Shown piece by piece: positions 25,779 to 35,035 of a DNA stretch of 64,000 nt. Location: NCBI GenBank assembly GCA_033852075.1, contig JAWSVC010000014.1, positions 1 through 64,000 on the forward strand, written 5' to 3'. The translations under genes and the position numbers were made by a program. Position 1 is the stretch's first letter; each line of letters starts with the position of its first letter. This stretch comes from QZLE01 sp033852075 (GTDB lineage: Bacteria > Pseudomonadota > Gammaproteobacteria > QZLD01). Below the pieces are notes generated by a model. The model saw only the letters and a list, made by a program, of their open reading frames with translations, ran no database searches and had not been told where the DNA came from.

Positions 25779-27488
25779 ATGAGACGTTTAATTTCTGTAT
25801 GCGCTATTACAGCCGCTGCTATGATTGCATCGCCTGTAGTGAGCGCTGCTAATAGTGATAGTTTAAGACAGAGCAAGAAGGTTAAGAATGTAATCTTTAT
25901 GATACCTGATGGATGCGATGCCAGTGTTCAGACTTTGGCGCGTTGGATGAAAGGTGAGTCACTACAGCTTGATAGCATGAACAATGGTATGGTTCGTACC
26001 GAAATGGCTAATTCTGTTATCACCGGTTCTGCTGCTGCTTCAACTGCTTTCGCAACAGGCGAGAAAACAACTGTGCGTTTCCTTGGCGTTGCTCCTCGCA
26101 CAGAAGATATGCTTTCAACTTATATCCCTCCAGTAGATAAAGAGCCATATGAGCCTATGGCGAGTATTCTTGAAGGAGCCAAACAAAAAGGTAAGGCTAC
26201 CGGTTTGGTTGCAACCAGTCGTATTACTCATGCTACTCCAGCTGGTTTTGCTGTGCATATTCATGATCGAGGTATGGATAATGAGATCATGGAACATATG
26301 GTTTATCAGGATATCGATGTGGTATTCGGTGGTGGTAAGCGTCATCTATTGCCAAAAAGCGAAGGCGGAAAGCGTACAGATGGTGAAAACCTAGTAAATG
26401 TACTTGTTGATCGTGGTTATCAATTTGTTGAAACCAAAGATCAGCTTGAAGATCTGGAAGAAGGTAAGGCTTGGGGTATGTTCGCATCCAGTCATATGCA
26501 GGCAGATATTGATCGTGCTGAATTTGCTCCAGAAGAGCCTTCTATTGCAGAAATGACAGCAAAGGCGATCGATCTTCTTTCTCAGGATAAAGACGGTTTC
26601 TTCCTAATGGTTGAAGGTAGTCAGGTTGATTGGGCTGGTCACGCAAATGATCCAAAATATATGTTTACTGATTTCATCGCTTTTGATGAGGCGGTAAAAG
26701 TGGCTGTTGATTTTGCTAAGATGGATGGAAACACCGTTGTTGTTGCTTTCCCGGATCACAATACAGGTGCTTTGAGTATCGGTAATGTTAATACTGATAA
26801 GACATATACTACATTAAGTGTTGAAGACATGATGGGACCATTGCAAGGCATGCGCATTACCGGTACTGGTTTGCAGATGAAGATTGGTAACGATCTTTCT
26901 CCTGAGAATATCATTGCAAACATTCAAGAGTGGTGGGGAATTTCAGCCACAATGGAGGATGCTGCCGAGATTTTAGCTCATATGAATAAAGGCTGGTCTG
27001 TAGGTTATGCTATTGGTTATGTAATCAGCAAAAACCACACAGTATTCGGTTGGACTACACATGGACACAACGCTGAAGACGTTCAGGTTTGGACTTATGG
27101 TATCAACTATCCTCTAGGTACTATCGATAATACAGATCTTGCAAAAATGGCTGCAGACATGATGCGTTTTGACCTAAAAGACATAGATGCAGAACTGTTT
27201 ATTGAAGTAAGTGAAGCTTTCAGTGCGGATGAGTGGGAGCTGGATGCAATCACAGATCCGGAAAACCCTGTTCTTCACATCAAGGACGCAGTTCTTCCTG
27301 TATCAAAAGACTTAGTTATTCAGGGCGATAAAACCACAGAGATGGAAGGTATAGTTGTATATTCTCCAATGAGCGATAAGGTTTATATCCCTAAAGAGGC
27401 TGTTGATATAATCAATGGTGAAGATGATGATAATGATGATTGCCAATGGCCATGGCCTTGGCTTTGTAAGATTGCTGCAAATGATTAG
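25779..27488 (+). CDS. PhoA-family alkaline phosphatase, secreted
   Basis: A 569-residue phosphatase with a Sec signal peptide (about 1-23). The alkaline phosphatase fold is clear: Asp44 in MIPDGCDAS (metal), the nucleophile Ser in ITGSAAASTAFATG, HATPAGFAVH, VEGSQVDWAGHAND, PDHNTG and WTTHGHNAEDV supply the remaining metal ligands. The residue before the nucleophile Ser is Gly, where E. coli PhoA has Asp101. Beyond the core there is an extra C-terminal region (about 475-569) ending in an acidic run and a short Cys-flanked Trp/Pro motif, CQWPWPWLC. It should release phosphate from organic esters in the periplasm or outside. AGGAG sits 7 bases before ATG and a strong hairpin terminator follows. 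Phosphate control is expected from function but not shown. Confidence 0.9.
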   Translation: MRRLISVCAITAAAMIASPVVSAANSDSLRQSKKVKNVIFMIPDGCDASVQTLARWMKGESLQLDSMNNGMVRTEMANSVITGSAAASTAFATGEKTTVRFLGVAPRTEDMLSTYIPPVDKEPYEPMASILEGAKQKGKATGLVATSRITHATPAGFAVHIHDRGMDNEIMEHMVYQDIDVVFGGGKRHLLPKSEGGKRTDGENLVNVLVDRGYQFVETKDQLEDLEEGKAWGMFASSHMQADIDRAEFAPEEPSIAEMTAKAIDLLSQDKDGFFLMVEGSQVDWAGHANDPKYMFTDFIAFDEAVKVAVDFAKMDGNTVVVAFPDHNTGALSIGNVNTDKTYTTLSVEDMMGPLQGMRITGTGLQMKIGNDLSPENIIANIQEWWGISATMEDAAEILAHMNKGWSVGYAIGYVISKNHTVFGWTTHGHNAEDVQVWTYGINYPLGTIDNTDLAKMAADMMRFDLKDIDAELFIEVSEAFSADEWELDAITDPENPVLHIKDAVLPVSKDLVIQGDKTTEMEGIVVYSPMSDKVYIPKEAVDIINGEDDDNDDCQWPWPWLCKIAAND

Positions 27489-27520
27489 TAGTTGATATCA
27501 ATAATTAGTAGTTAATGTTT

Positions 27521-27550
27521 TAAGCCACTCCAAACGGAGTGGCTTATTTA
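27521..27550 (+). terminator. Rho-independent terminator of the alkaline phosphatase gene
   Basis: Perfect 11-base inverted repeat TAAGCCACTCC / GGAGTGGCTTA with the loop AAAC, followed by TTTAAT. It stands 32 bases after the stop codon. Confidence 0.8.
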
Positions 27551-27748
27551 ATAAATGAACGGCAGCGTTATATAATTAACCGTATGTTTGAGGATGACTT
27601 CAAAGGATTTATGAATACCTCAAAATACGCCAAACTAGCAAAATGCTCGAATGATACAGCGTTAAGGGATATTCAGGATCTTAAGGCCAAGTCAATATTT
27701 ATCCAAAACCCTGGTGGTGGCAGAAGTACCAGTTATCGTATTAAATAA
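27539..27748 (+). pseudogene. Remnant of a Fic-protein C-terminal winged-helix domain
   Basis: A 69-residue reading frame from a GTG inside the preceding terminator hairpin. The sequence (RQRYIINRMF, then NTSKYAKLAKCSNDTALRDI, then GGGRSTSYRI) matches the winged-helix domain at the C-terminus of Fic/DOC AMP-transferases. The catalytic Fic core (HPFxxGNG) is absent upstream, where a stop codon lies 18 bases before the GTG. I read this as the surviving 3' end of a deleted Fic gene. A free-standing DNA-binding protein is the alternative, but there is no ribosome site. Confidence 0.6.
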
Positions 27749-27814
27749 CCATTTTTTAATCATAGGGTACGAGCTTATATTTTATTATTAATACGGTAAG
27801 GAATATATATAGAT

Positions 27815-28621
27815 ATGTTGAAATCTAAAGATGGGACAAATATACATGTACTTACTAAAGGTTTAGGGAAACCTTTACTATTTTTAAATGGATTAAGGTC
27901 AACATTGGGGTGTTGGAAAAGACAGGTTAATCTACTAAGTAATCGTTATCAATGCGTTTGCTATGATCATCGAGGTGTTGGTAAAAGCGATAAGCCAAGT
28001 GTGGTTTATTCCTTCCAAAATCACATGGATGATATTGAAGCTATAATTAACCATTATTCAATGCAATTTCCTATTTTAATCGGTCACTCAATGGGAGTTA
28101 TACGCGCTTTGCAATATGCATTATCAAATCAAGCTAACTTAAAAGGTTTGGTTCTTATTAATGGCGCGGCTCATATCAATATGAGTCTAAAGTTGATGAT
28201 GCGTACAACACTAAAAGCTATAGAAAATAATAATAAAGAATTGCTTGATGCCATGAATGAAATTGGCTTGGCAATTACGTTCGGAGAAAAAAGTCTGTTA
28301 GATTTAGAACCAAGATTTAATGATTTTGTTGATTCAGCATTTGCTGGTGTAACGTTGGAGTCTGCGAAAAATTTATATGCAGGAATTTTAGAAGAAGAAA
28401 TTGATTTGCGAGAAAGGCTTTCTGAAATAAAAATACCAGTATTGATTGTTGCTGGTGATGAAGATCTTCAATTTCCAAGTAAATATGCTCAAGATATGAG
28501 TGAGTTGTTACCAAATGCTGAATATAGAATGCTAAAAGGGTGCGGTCACTTTGCGCTTAGTGAAAAGCCGGATGAACTAAATGAAATACTGGATGAATTT
28601 TTAGAAAGGATAGGTAAGTAA
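27815..28621 (+). CDS. Alpha/beta hydrolase
   Basis: A 268-residue alpha/beta-hydrolase fold enzyme without a signal peptide. The nucleophile elbow is GHSMG with Ser92; the catalytic His is His245 in GCGHFALSEKP; the acid is probably the Asp in VAGDEDLQFP. The oxyanion region is LFLNGLRSTLGCW, and YDHRGVGKSDKP is typical of the esterase/lipase/peroxidase group. AAGGA lies about 12 bases before ATG. The gene stands alone between a Fic remnant and a debris-rich region, and the substrate cannot be told from sequence. Confidence 0.85.
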   Translation: MLKSKDGTNIHVLTKGLGKPLLFLNGLRSTLGCWKRQVNLLSNRYQCVCYDHRGVGKSDKPSVVYSFQNHMDDIEAIINHYSMQFPILIGHSMGVIRALQYALSNQANLKGLVLINGAAHINMSLKLMMRTTLKAIENNNKELLDAMNEIGLAITFGEKSLLDLEPRFNDFVDSAFAGVTLESAKNLYAGILEEEIDLRERLSEIKIPVLIVAGDEDLQFPSKYAQDMSELLPNAEYRMLKGCGHFALSEKPDELNEILDEFLERIGK

Positions 28622-29111
28622 AAAAATGGAGCTAGGGATTCGATAATTATAGATAACATATTGAAATATAATGATATGGATGCCGAAAAATCTATCCGGT
28701 GTTACTAAAATTAAATGTCACGCTTTATATTTAGCGTGAATATTTAAATAAACTCCAAAGCCCATGTTGTCCATAAATTCTTATACTGGTTTTCTAATTC
28801 AAGCAGCTTATTTCTTTCTGTATTGAAGGTATTTCAGCGCATCCATTTTGGTTTAGGCGGATACTCTGAATTTCCATATAAATCATCAAGATATAAATGT
28901 TGCCCCCCCTCAAACATTTCTTTACGCTTTTTTCGTATCCTATAATGGCACAGGATTTGGGGACAGATAATGGAATACAATAAAGAAATTCAATCTAAAA
29001 ATGACGAGAAATGACGAGTGGACTAAAGAAAAGAGTGTATGTTTTTCCTATAATCCTTAGATAGTTGTGTCATTTTACTCTAAAAAACAATGAAAAAAGG
29101 AGAATCTTCTG
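28622..29111. other. Gene-poor region with decayed coding sequence
   Basis: About 490 bases without an intact gene. It holds a broken minus-strand reading frame (28744-28917) and the leader of the large kinase gene, with AAGGAGA at 29097-29103. A short inverted repeat, GTCACGCT...AGCGTGAA, lies near 28716-28740. No RNA gene was recognised. Confidence 0.55.
28744..28917 (-). pseudogene. Small broken reading frame interrupted by TGA
   Basis: An ATG at 28917 opens 27 codons with a plausible soluble composition (QHLYLDDLYGNSEYPPKPKW), then a TGA (28834-28836). The same frame goes on for 29 more codons (NTERNKLLELENQYKNLW) to a TAA. The two halves read like one short protein with a single nonsense change. 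I do not recognise the family. No SECIS-like hairpin was evident, so decay is more likely than selenocysteine. Confidence 0.35.
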
Positions 29112-32100
29112 TTGCAATTTCAGGGATATAGTGTTGATGGCATTGTAGACAGCAGTGACAGTACTATTGTCTATAGAGCCAGAAGCGGTGACGGGGATGA
29201 AAAAATTATCATCAAAGTGACTGCAAAGGAGTATCCTTCAGAATCTGAACTTTCAAGATACAGACATGAATATGAGGTGCTCAAATCAGTAAGTATTGAC
29301 GGAGTTGTTGATATTGTTGATCTGAAAAGCAGCAATAAGGGACTTGCTCTTTTTTTTAAGGATTTTGGTGGAACATCACTATCCACATTGATAAAGACAG
29401 ACACCTTTCCTCTTATGGAAAAACTATCAATAATGAGGAAAGTTACTGATATTGTCGGAAGAATTCATGAAAACAAAATAATTCACAAGGATATAAATCC
29501 ATCAAACATAATATACAACCGCAAGGACTCTATTCTTAAAATTATCGATTTTGGTATCGCTGATAAGTTAACTTCATCTCAGGATGCATCAATTTCAAGC
29601 AGCAGCTTTGAAGGAACTCTTGCCTATATGGCTCCTGAACAGACCGGAAGAATAAACAGAAAAACTGATTACAGATCAGACCTCTATTCTTTAGGTGCGA
29701 CTTTTTATGAAATACTTACCGGAAATCCACCATTTGTTTCAGATGATCCAATGGAGTTTATCCATTCACATATTGCCAAAACGCCTATTCCCCCTGTGAA
29801 ATTCAACGAGGATATTCCAGACGTTGTATCTGCTATTGTAATGAAGCTTTTGTCAAAGGATCCTGAAGACAGATATCAGAGTGCTGCAGGACTTTCTTTA
29901 GATTTTCAGAATGTAATTAAAGCACTGGAAGAGAATGGGGCAGCAGATTTCTTTACTCTGGCTGAGAGAGATATTTCTACAGTTTTAAATATTCCTTCAA
30001 AGTTATATGGCAGAGAAAAACAGATTTCTTTGTTAATGAATGTGTTTGAAAGAGTATCAGAAGGACGAAGTGAAATAGTTCTTGTAAATGGATATGCCGG
30101 TGTTGGTAAAAGTTCACTGGTAATGGAGATTCACAAACCGGTAGTTAAGCACAGAGGCTATTTTATACAGGGTAAATTTGATCAGTATAAAAGAGATGTT
30201 CCATACTCTTCATTTATTTCTGCTTTCAAGGAAATGATCAGACTCATTATGGTGGAGAGTGAGGAGAATATTGATTTCTGGAAAGAGAAAATTCTATCTG
30301 CAGTTGGAGTGAATGGAAAGGTTATTCTTGAGGTTATTCCTGAACTGGAAAGTATAATAGGGCTTCAGCCGGAAATTCCTGACCTTCCACCTGAAGAATC
30401 AAAGAACAGATTTAAGTACACTTTCAAAAATTTTGTAAAGGCTATTTCAACAAAGGAGCACCCTCTTGTCATATTTTTTGATGATCTGCAGTGGGCTGAT
30501 TCTGCTTCTCTGGAACTTATTCATCTTCTTACAACGGATAGCGATCTGGGGTATGCTTTAATTATAGGAGCATCAAGAGAAGAAGATCTGAATAGATCAG
30601 AAAGTACTAATACCCTGAAGGAAATAGCTAAAGATGGTGGGGTAATTACAGAGATAAAACTGACTCCTCTTGAAATAAGGGATGTTGTAAATCTGCTGTC
30701 TGATACTGTTCAATGTGATAAAAAAAATGTTACTGACCTTGCTGAACTTTGTTATAAAAAAACCGCAGGTAATCCGTTTTTTCTGAATCAATTCATAAAT
30801 ATGCTTTATGAAGAAGATCTGATCCACCTTAATATATCTCTGAGAGAATGGAAATGGAATCTGAAAAACATTATGTCCGCCAACTTTACGGACAATGTTA
30901 TAGATTTCATGATTCAGAAAATCGGGAAGGTTGATTCTGAGGCTCAGGAAATGCTTAAAAAGGCAGCTTGTATAAGTAGTGAATTTGATCTGAAAATGCT
31001 CTCTATTGTGGCTGAAAAGTCTGAAATTGATGTGGCAGAAAGCTTATGGCAATGTATGTCAGAAGGGCTGATCCTTCCTGTTAGGGGTGTTTTTACAATA
31101 TCAGCTCTTCAGAATATTGATATTAATTTTGAAAATGCACCTGTCTACAAGTTTGTACATGACAGGGTGATGCAGGCAGCATATTCAATGATTGCTGAAG
31201 AAAAGAGAAAAGAGCTGCATCTTAAAATTTTCAGATTAATGAATGAACGTATTTCAACAGATGTATTTGATGAAAAACTTTTTGATATAGTAAATCAGTT
31301 GAATTACTGCAGAGAACTAATTGATGAAGATGATGAAAGATACTTATCTGCATCAATCTACCTTAAAGCCGGAATCAAAGCAAAAAGTTCAGCTGCCTAT
31401 AATACAGCCAGAAACTGTTTTACATCTGCTGTTTCTTTATTAAATAAAAAAGACTGGGAACAGAAATATGAACTTACCAGAGATGTCTATCTGGCGGCGG
31501 CAGAAGCAGAGTATCTCTGCACAGACCTTGAGAGTATGGAAAATCTGGTAAGTACCTTTCTTGAAAATGCAAAAACAAAGATGGATATAGTTAAGATCTA
31601 TGAAGTCAGAGTAAGAGGCAAGATTGCATCCGGAGACAGGATGGATGCTATAAAAGATGGCATAGATATTTTAAAAAAACTTGGTGTTAAACTGAAACTT
31701 CATCCTACAAAGCTTGATGTTCTTTTTGCACTGATTAAAACAAGAATAAGTTTTATGTTATCAGGTAAAAGTCTTGAGAATCCAATTGAAATGACAGATT
31801 CCGATAAACTGGCAACTATGAAATTCTTCTCTCTTGTAGGGCCTTCAGCATATGTTGTTGAACCAAACTTAACGCCATTAATCATTCTTAAGCTGGCTGA
31901 ATTTTCTGTAAGATATGGGCAGTCCAGATTTTCAGCTTTTGCTCATGTGACTTATGGTTATCTTTTAACAGCATATATTGGTGACTTGGAAAATGGGTAC
32001 AAGGAAGGCGTAAGAGGTCTTGAGGTTGCGGATAAGTATGATGTAAAAGGAATGTTTGCAAAATCAAGAATGCTTTTCGGTTGTTACATCCAGCACTACA

Positions 32101-34163
32101 GACACCATGCGAAAGATGCAATTCCTATTCTCTTTGAAGGATATTATAAAGGATTGGATGCAGGTGATTTTGAGTTTGCTGCATACGATATTCTTATCTA
32201 TCTGTTTAATAGTTTTGTAACTGGAAAAAACCTAGATGAACTCAGGGCAGAAATTAATAAATATGAAAAGGAAGTTTACCAGATAAAGCAGACTGTTCAG
32301 CTCAGATGGATAAGAATTTATCACCAGATGTCTATTTATCTTATTGATGGTCCTCATAAAAGCGGAAATTTTGAAGGGAGCGTTTTTAAAGAGAGTGAAA
32401 TGCTTCCTGATACTAATGAAGATAAGGATAAAACTGCAGTTTTTAATCTTCTTTCAAGTAAAATGATAGTAAATTTTATTTATGATAAATTGGAAATTGC
32501 CCAGCAAAACGGAGAAGAAGCAGAAAAAAATCTTCATTATGTAATCGGTTCTTTTGATTATCTTCTGTTTCCATTTAACTATTCCTATGTACTACTGGGG
32601 ATGTATGAATCTGTTGACGATAAAAGGAAGAAAGAAATTTTAAGAAAAGTTAAAAAATATCAGAAGAAGGCAAAACCAATTATAAAAAGTGCACCTGAAA
32701 ACTATCTTCATAAATACAGGCTTGTTGAAGCGCTTCTTGCTGATATTTCAGGAGATATTTTAAAAGCTATAAATCTTTTTGATGAAGCGATAAAACTGGC
32801 TGGGGAAAATGGATTTATCATGGATGAGGCTGTTGCCAACGAGTTTGCTGCCAAATTCTATGTAAAAAGAGGAAAAGAAAAAACTGCTAAAATATATTTT
32901 ACAGATGCATTTTATCTATACAGAACCTGGGGAGCTGTTGCCAAGTCGGAAAAAATAATAAGAGATCATAAGGATTTTATACTTTTGGATATGCCGTCTT
33001 CCTTCTCAAATTCATACAGAACAACTATAACTCACTTTTGCGCAGATACAACAATACCAGATGCTTCAGCAACTCTTGATTTCAAGTCTCTTTTAAAAGC
33101 TTCCATGACTGTTTCCATGGAGATTGTTCTGGATAAACTTCTCGAGAATCTTATGAGAATTATTGTTGAAAATGCAGGAGCACAGAATGGGGTTCTCATT
33201 TTAAAAAATGGTAAAAAATTTCTAGTGGAATCTGAATGGGGCTTCGAGGATAATTCTGTAAAAGTTCTTAGATCTATTCATCTGGATGAATATCAAAATA
33301 TTCCCAAAAGTATAGTTAACTATGTAATAAGATCAAAAGAATCTGTTGTCCTTGATAACGCTGCTGAACATAACAAATATTCTAATGATGAATACATTAA
33401 AAAGTATTCGCCAAAATCAGTTGTATGTGCACCTTTAATTAAAAAGGGCGAAATTACAGGTGTTTATTATCTGGAAAATAATGCTGTAGCTAATAGTTTT
33501 ACTCAGGATAGGCTGGAAGTTTTAAATATACTTAGTTCTCAGGCTGCAATTTCAATTGAAAATGCCTATCTTTATCATTCTCTGGAAGATACAAATAAAA
33601 ATCTGGAACAGAAAGTAAAAGAGAGGACAATGGAGCTTTCTGATGCATATGAAAAAATCAAGCATCTTGCAATGGTTGATTCTCTTACAGGACTTCCCAA
33701 CAGAAGAAATATTCTCGAGAAAATAGAACATGAAAAAGTTCGCGGTCAAAGATCCCAAAAGCCATTCTCAGTTATTATTGGAGATATTGACTTCTTCAAA
33801 AAATTCAATGATACCTATGGTCATGACTGCGGAGATTTTGTTCTTAAAAAAGTTGCAGATACTATTAAGAAATCTCTTAGAAAACAGGATTATGTAGCTA
33901 GATGGGGTGGAGAAGAGTTTCTTTTAATTCTTCCTGAAACCGATGGCTCAGGCTCTGTAGTTGCTGCTGAACAGGTTAGAAAAAGTGTTGAAGAGAGCAA
34001 TTTAATCTATAAGGATGTTCCTCTTAATATCACAATGACATTCGGAACTTCCACTTTTAACTTTGGTGATGATTTTGAAGAGAAGCTAAAAGCTGCAGAC
34101 GAAGCTCTTTATGAAGGAAAAGAGAGCGGCAGAAACAGAGTTGTCCTTAGTTCTTCTAATTAG
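29112..34163 (+). CDS. Ser/Thr kinase - AAA ATPase - GAF - GGDEF signalling protein
   Basis: A 1683-residue cytoplasmic protein. Residues 1-270 form a Ser/Thr kinase domain: catalytic Asp127 in HKDINPSN, Asp146 in the DFG, and an APE-like MAPEQ. An AAA_16 ATPase follows, with Walker A 327-334 (GYAGVGKS) and Walker B in VIFFDDLQWAD. A long helical TPR-like region (about 650-1290), a GAF domain (about 1335-1480), a coiled coil and a C-terminal GGDEF domain complete it. GGEEF is at 1599-1603 with the inhibitory RxxD at 1590-1593, so active c-di-GMP synthesis is expected. The start is a TTG with AAGGAGA 8 bases upstream. Arginine is mostly AGA, unlike flanking genes, and the style recalls spirochaete-type multidomain kinases. 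Likely acquired by transfer. Such kinase/AAA/GAF proteins often end in histidine kinases instead. Confidence 0.9.
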   Translation: MQFQGYSVDGIVDSSDSTIVYRARSGDGDEKIIIKVTAKEYPSESELSRYRHEYEVLKSVSIDGVVDIVDLKSSNKGLALFFKDFGGTSLSTLIKTDTFPLMEKLSIMRKVTDIVGRIHENKIIHKDINPSNIIYNRKDSILKIIDFGIADKLTSSQDASISSSSFEGTLAYMAPEQTGRINRKTDYRSDLYSLGATFYEILTGNPPFVSDDPMEFIHSHIAKTPIPPVKFNEDIPDVVSAIVMKLLSKDPEDRYQSAAGLSLDFQNVIKALEENGAADFFTLAERDISTVLNIPSKLYGREKQISLLMNVFERVSEGRSEIVLVNGYAGVGKSSLVMEIHKPVVKHRGYFIQGKFDQYKRDVPYSSFISAFKEMIRLIMVESEENIDFWKEKILSAVGVNGKVILEVIPELESIIGLQPEIPDLPPEESKNRFKYTFKNFVKAISTKEHPLVIFFDDLQWADSASLELIHLLTTDSDLGYALIIGASREEDLNRSESTNTLKEIAKDGGVITEIKLTPLEIRDVVNLLSDTVQCDKKNVTDLAELCYKKTAGNPFFLNQFINMLYEEDLIHLNISLREWKWNLKNIMSANFTDNVIDFMIQKIGKVDSEAQEMLKKAACISSEFDLKMLSIVAEKSEIDVAESLWQCMSEGLILPVRGVFTISALQNIDINFENAPVYKFVHDRVMQAAYSMIAEEKRKELHLKIFRLMNERISTDVFDEKLFDIVNQLNYCRELIDEDDERYLSASIYLKAGIKAKSSAAYNTARNCFTSAVSLLNKKDWEQKYELTRDVYLAAAEAEYLCTDLESMENLVSTFLENAKTKMDIVKIYEVRVRGKIASGDRMDAIKDGIDILKKLGVKLKLHPTKLDVLFALIKTRISFMLSGKSLENPIEMTDSDKLATMKFFSLVGPSAYVVEPNLTPLIILKLAEFSVRYGQSRFSAFAHVTYGYLLTAYIGDLENGYKEGVRGLEVADKYDVKGMFAKSRMLFGCYIQHYRHHAKDAIPILFEGYYKGLDAGDFEFAAYDILIYLFNSFVTGKNLDELRAEINKYEKEVYQIKQTVQLRWIRIYHQMSIYLIDGPHKSGNFEGSVFKESEMLPDTNEDKDKTAVFNLLSSKMIVNFIYDKLEIAQQNGEEAEKNLHYVIGSFDYLLFPFNYSYVLLGMYESVDDKRKKEILRKVKKYQKKAKPIIKSAPENYLHKYRLVEALLADISGDILKAINLFDEAIKLAGENGFIMDEAVANEFAAKFYVKRGKEKTAKIYFTDAFYLYRTWGAVAKSEKIIRDHKDFILLDMPSSFSNSYRTTITHFCADTTIPDASATLDFKSLLKASMTVSMEIVLDKLLENLMRIIVENAGAQNGVLILKNGKKFLVESEWGFEDNSVKVLRSIHLDEYQNIPKSIVNYVIRSKESVVLDNAAEHNKYSNDEYIKKYSPKSVVCAPLIKKGEITGVYYLENNAVANSFTQDRLEVLNILSSQAAISIENAYLYHSLEDTNKNLEQKVKERTMELSDAYEKIKHLAMVDSLTGLPNRRNILEKIEHEKVRGQRSQKPFSVIIGDIDFFKKFNDTYGHDCGDFVLKKVADTIKKSLRKQDYVARWGGEEFLLILPETDGSGSVVAAEQVRKSVEESNLIYKDVPLNITMTFGTSTFNFGDDFEEKLKAADEALYEGKESGRNRVVLSSSN

Positions 34164-34408
34164 TCTTCCCTGAAAAAGTGCTTTCCTGCACTTTTCCAGT
34201 AGTCGCTGCAAAAATGCTAACGCAAAACGTGGTTGTGCTTGAATTTTCTTGCTCGCATTTGCCTCAACGGCAAATGACGGGCTGTCCATGGCCCGCTCGT
34301 CGACCAGAAAAAACGATTTTAGAGTAGATTCCTAGTCGAAATGATCATATGTTTTTTGAGTCGAAGCCTTGTGCTTCGGGTTCTCATCCTAATTTTCAAG
34401 CTATCAAA
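34164..34408. other. Intergenic region with several hairpins
   Basis: This is most of the roughly 300-base gap between the large kinase-GGDEF gene and tRNA-Ser. Inverted repeats are at 34172-34197 (GAAAAAGTGC / GCACTTTTCC, nine of ten paired; possibly a weak terminator of the kinase gene), 34256-34276 (CATTTGCC / GGCAAATG) and 34278-34295 (CGGGC / GCCCG). No ORF with a ribosome site and no integrase remnant was found. Confidence 0.5.
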
Positions 34409-34460
34409 TAAAAAAACCTTGTCCAGACGCGCTTCGCTTAAAGTCTTGACAAGGGTTTTG
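34409..34460 (-). terminator. Terminator of the tRNA-Ser gene
   Basis: Read on the minus strand, AAAACCCTTGTC pairs with GACAAGGTTTT, with an inner AGAC/GTCT stem, and is followed by a T-run. It starts 8 bases after the tRNA 3' CCA. Confidence 0.75.
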
Positions 34461-34467
34461 AATTCGA

Positions 34468-34557
34468 TGGCGGAGAGCGAGGGATTCGAACCCTCGATAG
34501 AGTTACCCCTATACACCCTTAGCAGGGGTGCGCCTTCAGCCACTCGGCCAGCTCTCC
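34468..34557 (-). tRNA. tRNA-Ser (anticodon GCU)
   Basis: A 90-base class II tRNA. Acceptor arms GGAGAGC and GCTCTCC pair fully, the discriminator is G and CCA is encoded. The D-arm contains GGCCGAGTGG, the anticodon loop CTGCTAA gives GCU, a long variable arm follows, and the T-arm is GAGGGTTCGAATCCCTC. It reads serine AGC/AGU codons. Location just after csrA is the usual gammaproteobacterial arrangement. Confidence 0.97.
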
Positions 34558-34563
34558 GGGATG

Positions 34564-34588
34564 CAGCTCTGCATGGGATGCAGAGCTG
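34564..34588. other. Perfect hairpin between csrA and tRNA-Ser
   Basis: CAGCTCTGCAT / ATGCAGAGCTG, 11 bases paired around a 3-base loop, 6 bases before the tRNA 5' end. Without a T-run it is either a weak csrA terminator or an RNA processing site for a csrA-tRNA transcript. Confidence 0.55.
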
Positions 34589-34660
34589 TATTTAATGATG
34601 CGTAGAATACGTAAATTTAACGAAAAGGTAAAGTCAAAAAATAGATTTTTTTCTAATTTA

Positions 34661-34864
34661 TTATTGATTACCGAAGTTGTCGTCCATACCGTCGGTTTCT
34701 TTTTCTCTTCTGATTCTTTCGTAAATTTCTTCACGGTGTACAGATACTTCTTTAGGTGCGTTAACACCAATACGTACCTGGTTTCCTTTAACACCTAATA
34801 CGGTAACAGTTACATCGTCACCAATCATTAATGTTTCGCCTACTCTTCGTGTAAGTATAAGCAC
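34661..34864 (-). CDS. csrA: Carbon storage regulator CsrA
   Basis: A 67-residue RNA-binding dimer that represses or activates translation by binding GGA motifs in mRNA leaders. The sequence is full length and typical: MLILTRRVGETLMIGDDV at the start, GNQVRIGVNAPKEVSVHREEIYERI in two overlapping stretches, with the RNA-contact residues Leu4 and Arg44-region intact. AAGGAG precedes the ATG. It lies downstream of lysC and upstream of tRNA-Ser(GCU), a conserved gammaproteobacterial order. It may control the GGDEF genes and exopolysaccharide-type functions elsewhere in the genome. Confidence 0.97.
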   Translation of the reverse strand: MLILTRRVGETLMIGDDVTVTVLGVKGNQVRIGVNAPKEVSVHREEIYERIRREKETDGMDDNFGNQ

Positions 34865-35035
34865 GACTTTCTCCTTGTTCTTTCAAAATCTGCAAGATAT
34901 TAATTAATATCCCGTTTCCATTGGGTTTCTTCCCTGCAATTCTTCTTTTACACTAAGCATAGTAAAATAAATGAAATTTTGCAGAATTTTAGGCAGTTTT
35001 TTATTTAAACTGCCAACCCTTTATCACTATATTGG

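Noticed and set aside
28834..28836. In-frame TGA as selenocysteine
   Set aside because: No SECIS-like hairpin was evident just downstream and no known selenoprotein family matches.
34164..34467. A mobile island integrated at tRNA-Ser
   Set aside because: No integrase, no att-type direct repeat visible. The foreign-looking gene is reported but not an island.
34319..34794. Reading frames across tRNA-Ser and its flanks
   Set aside because: They overlap a well-formed tRNA and its terminator.
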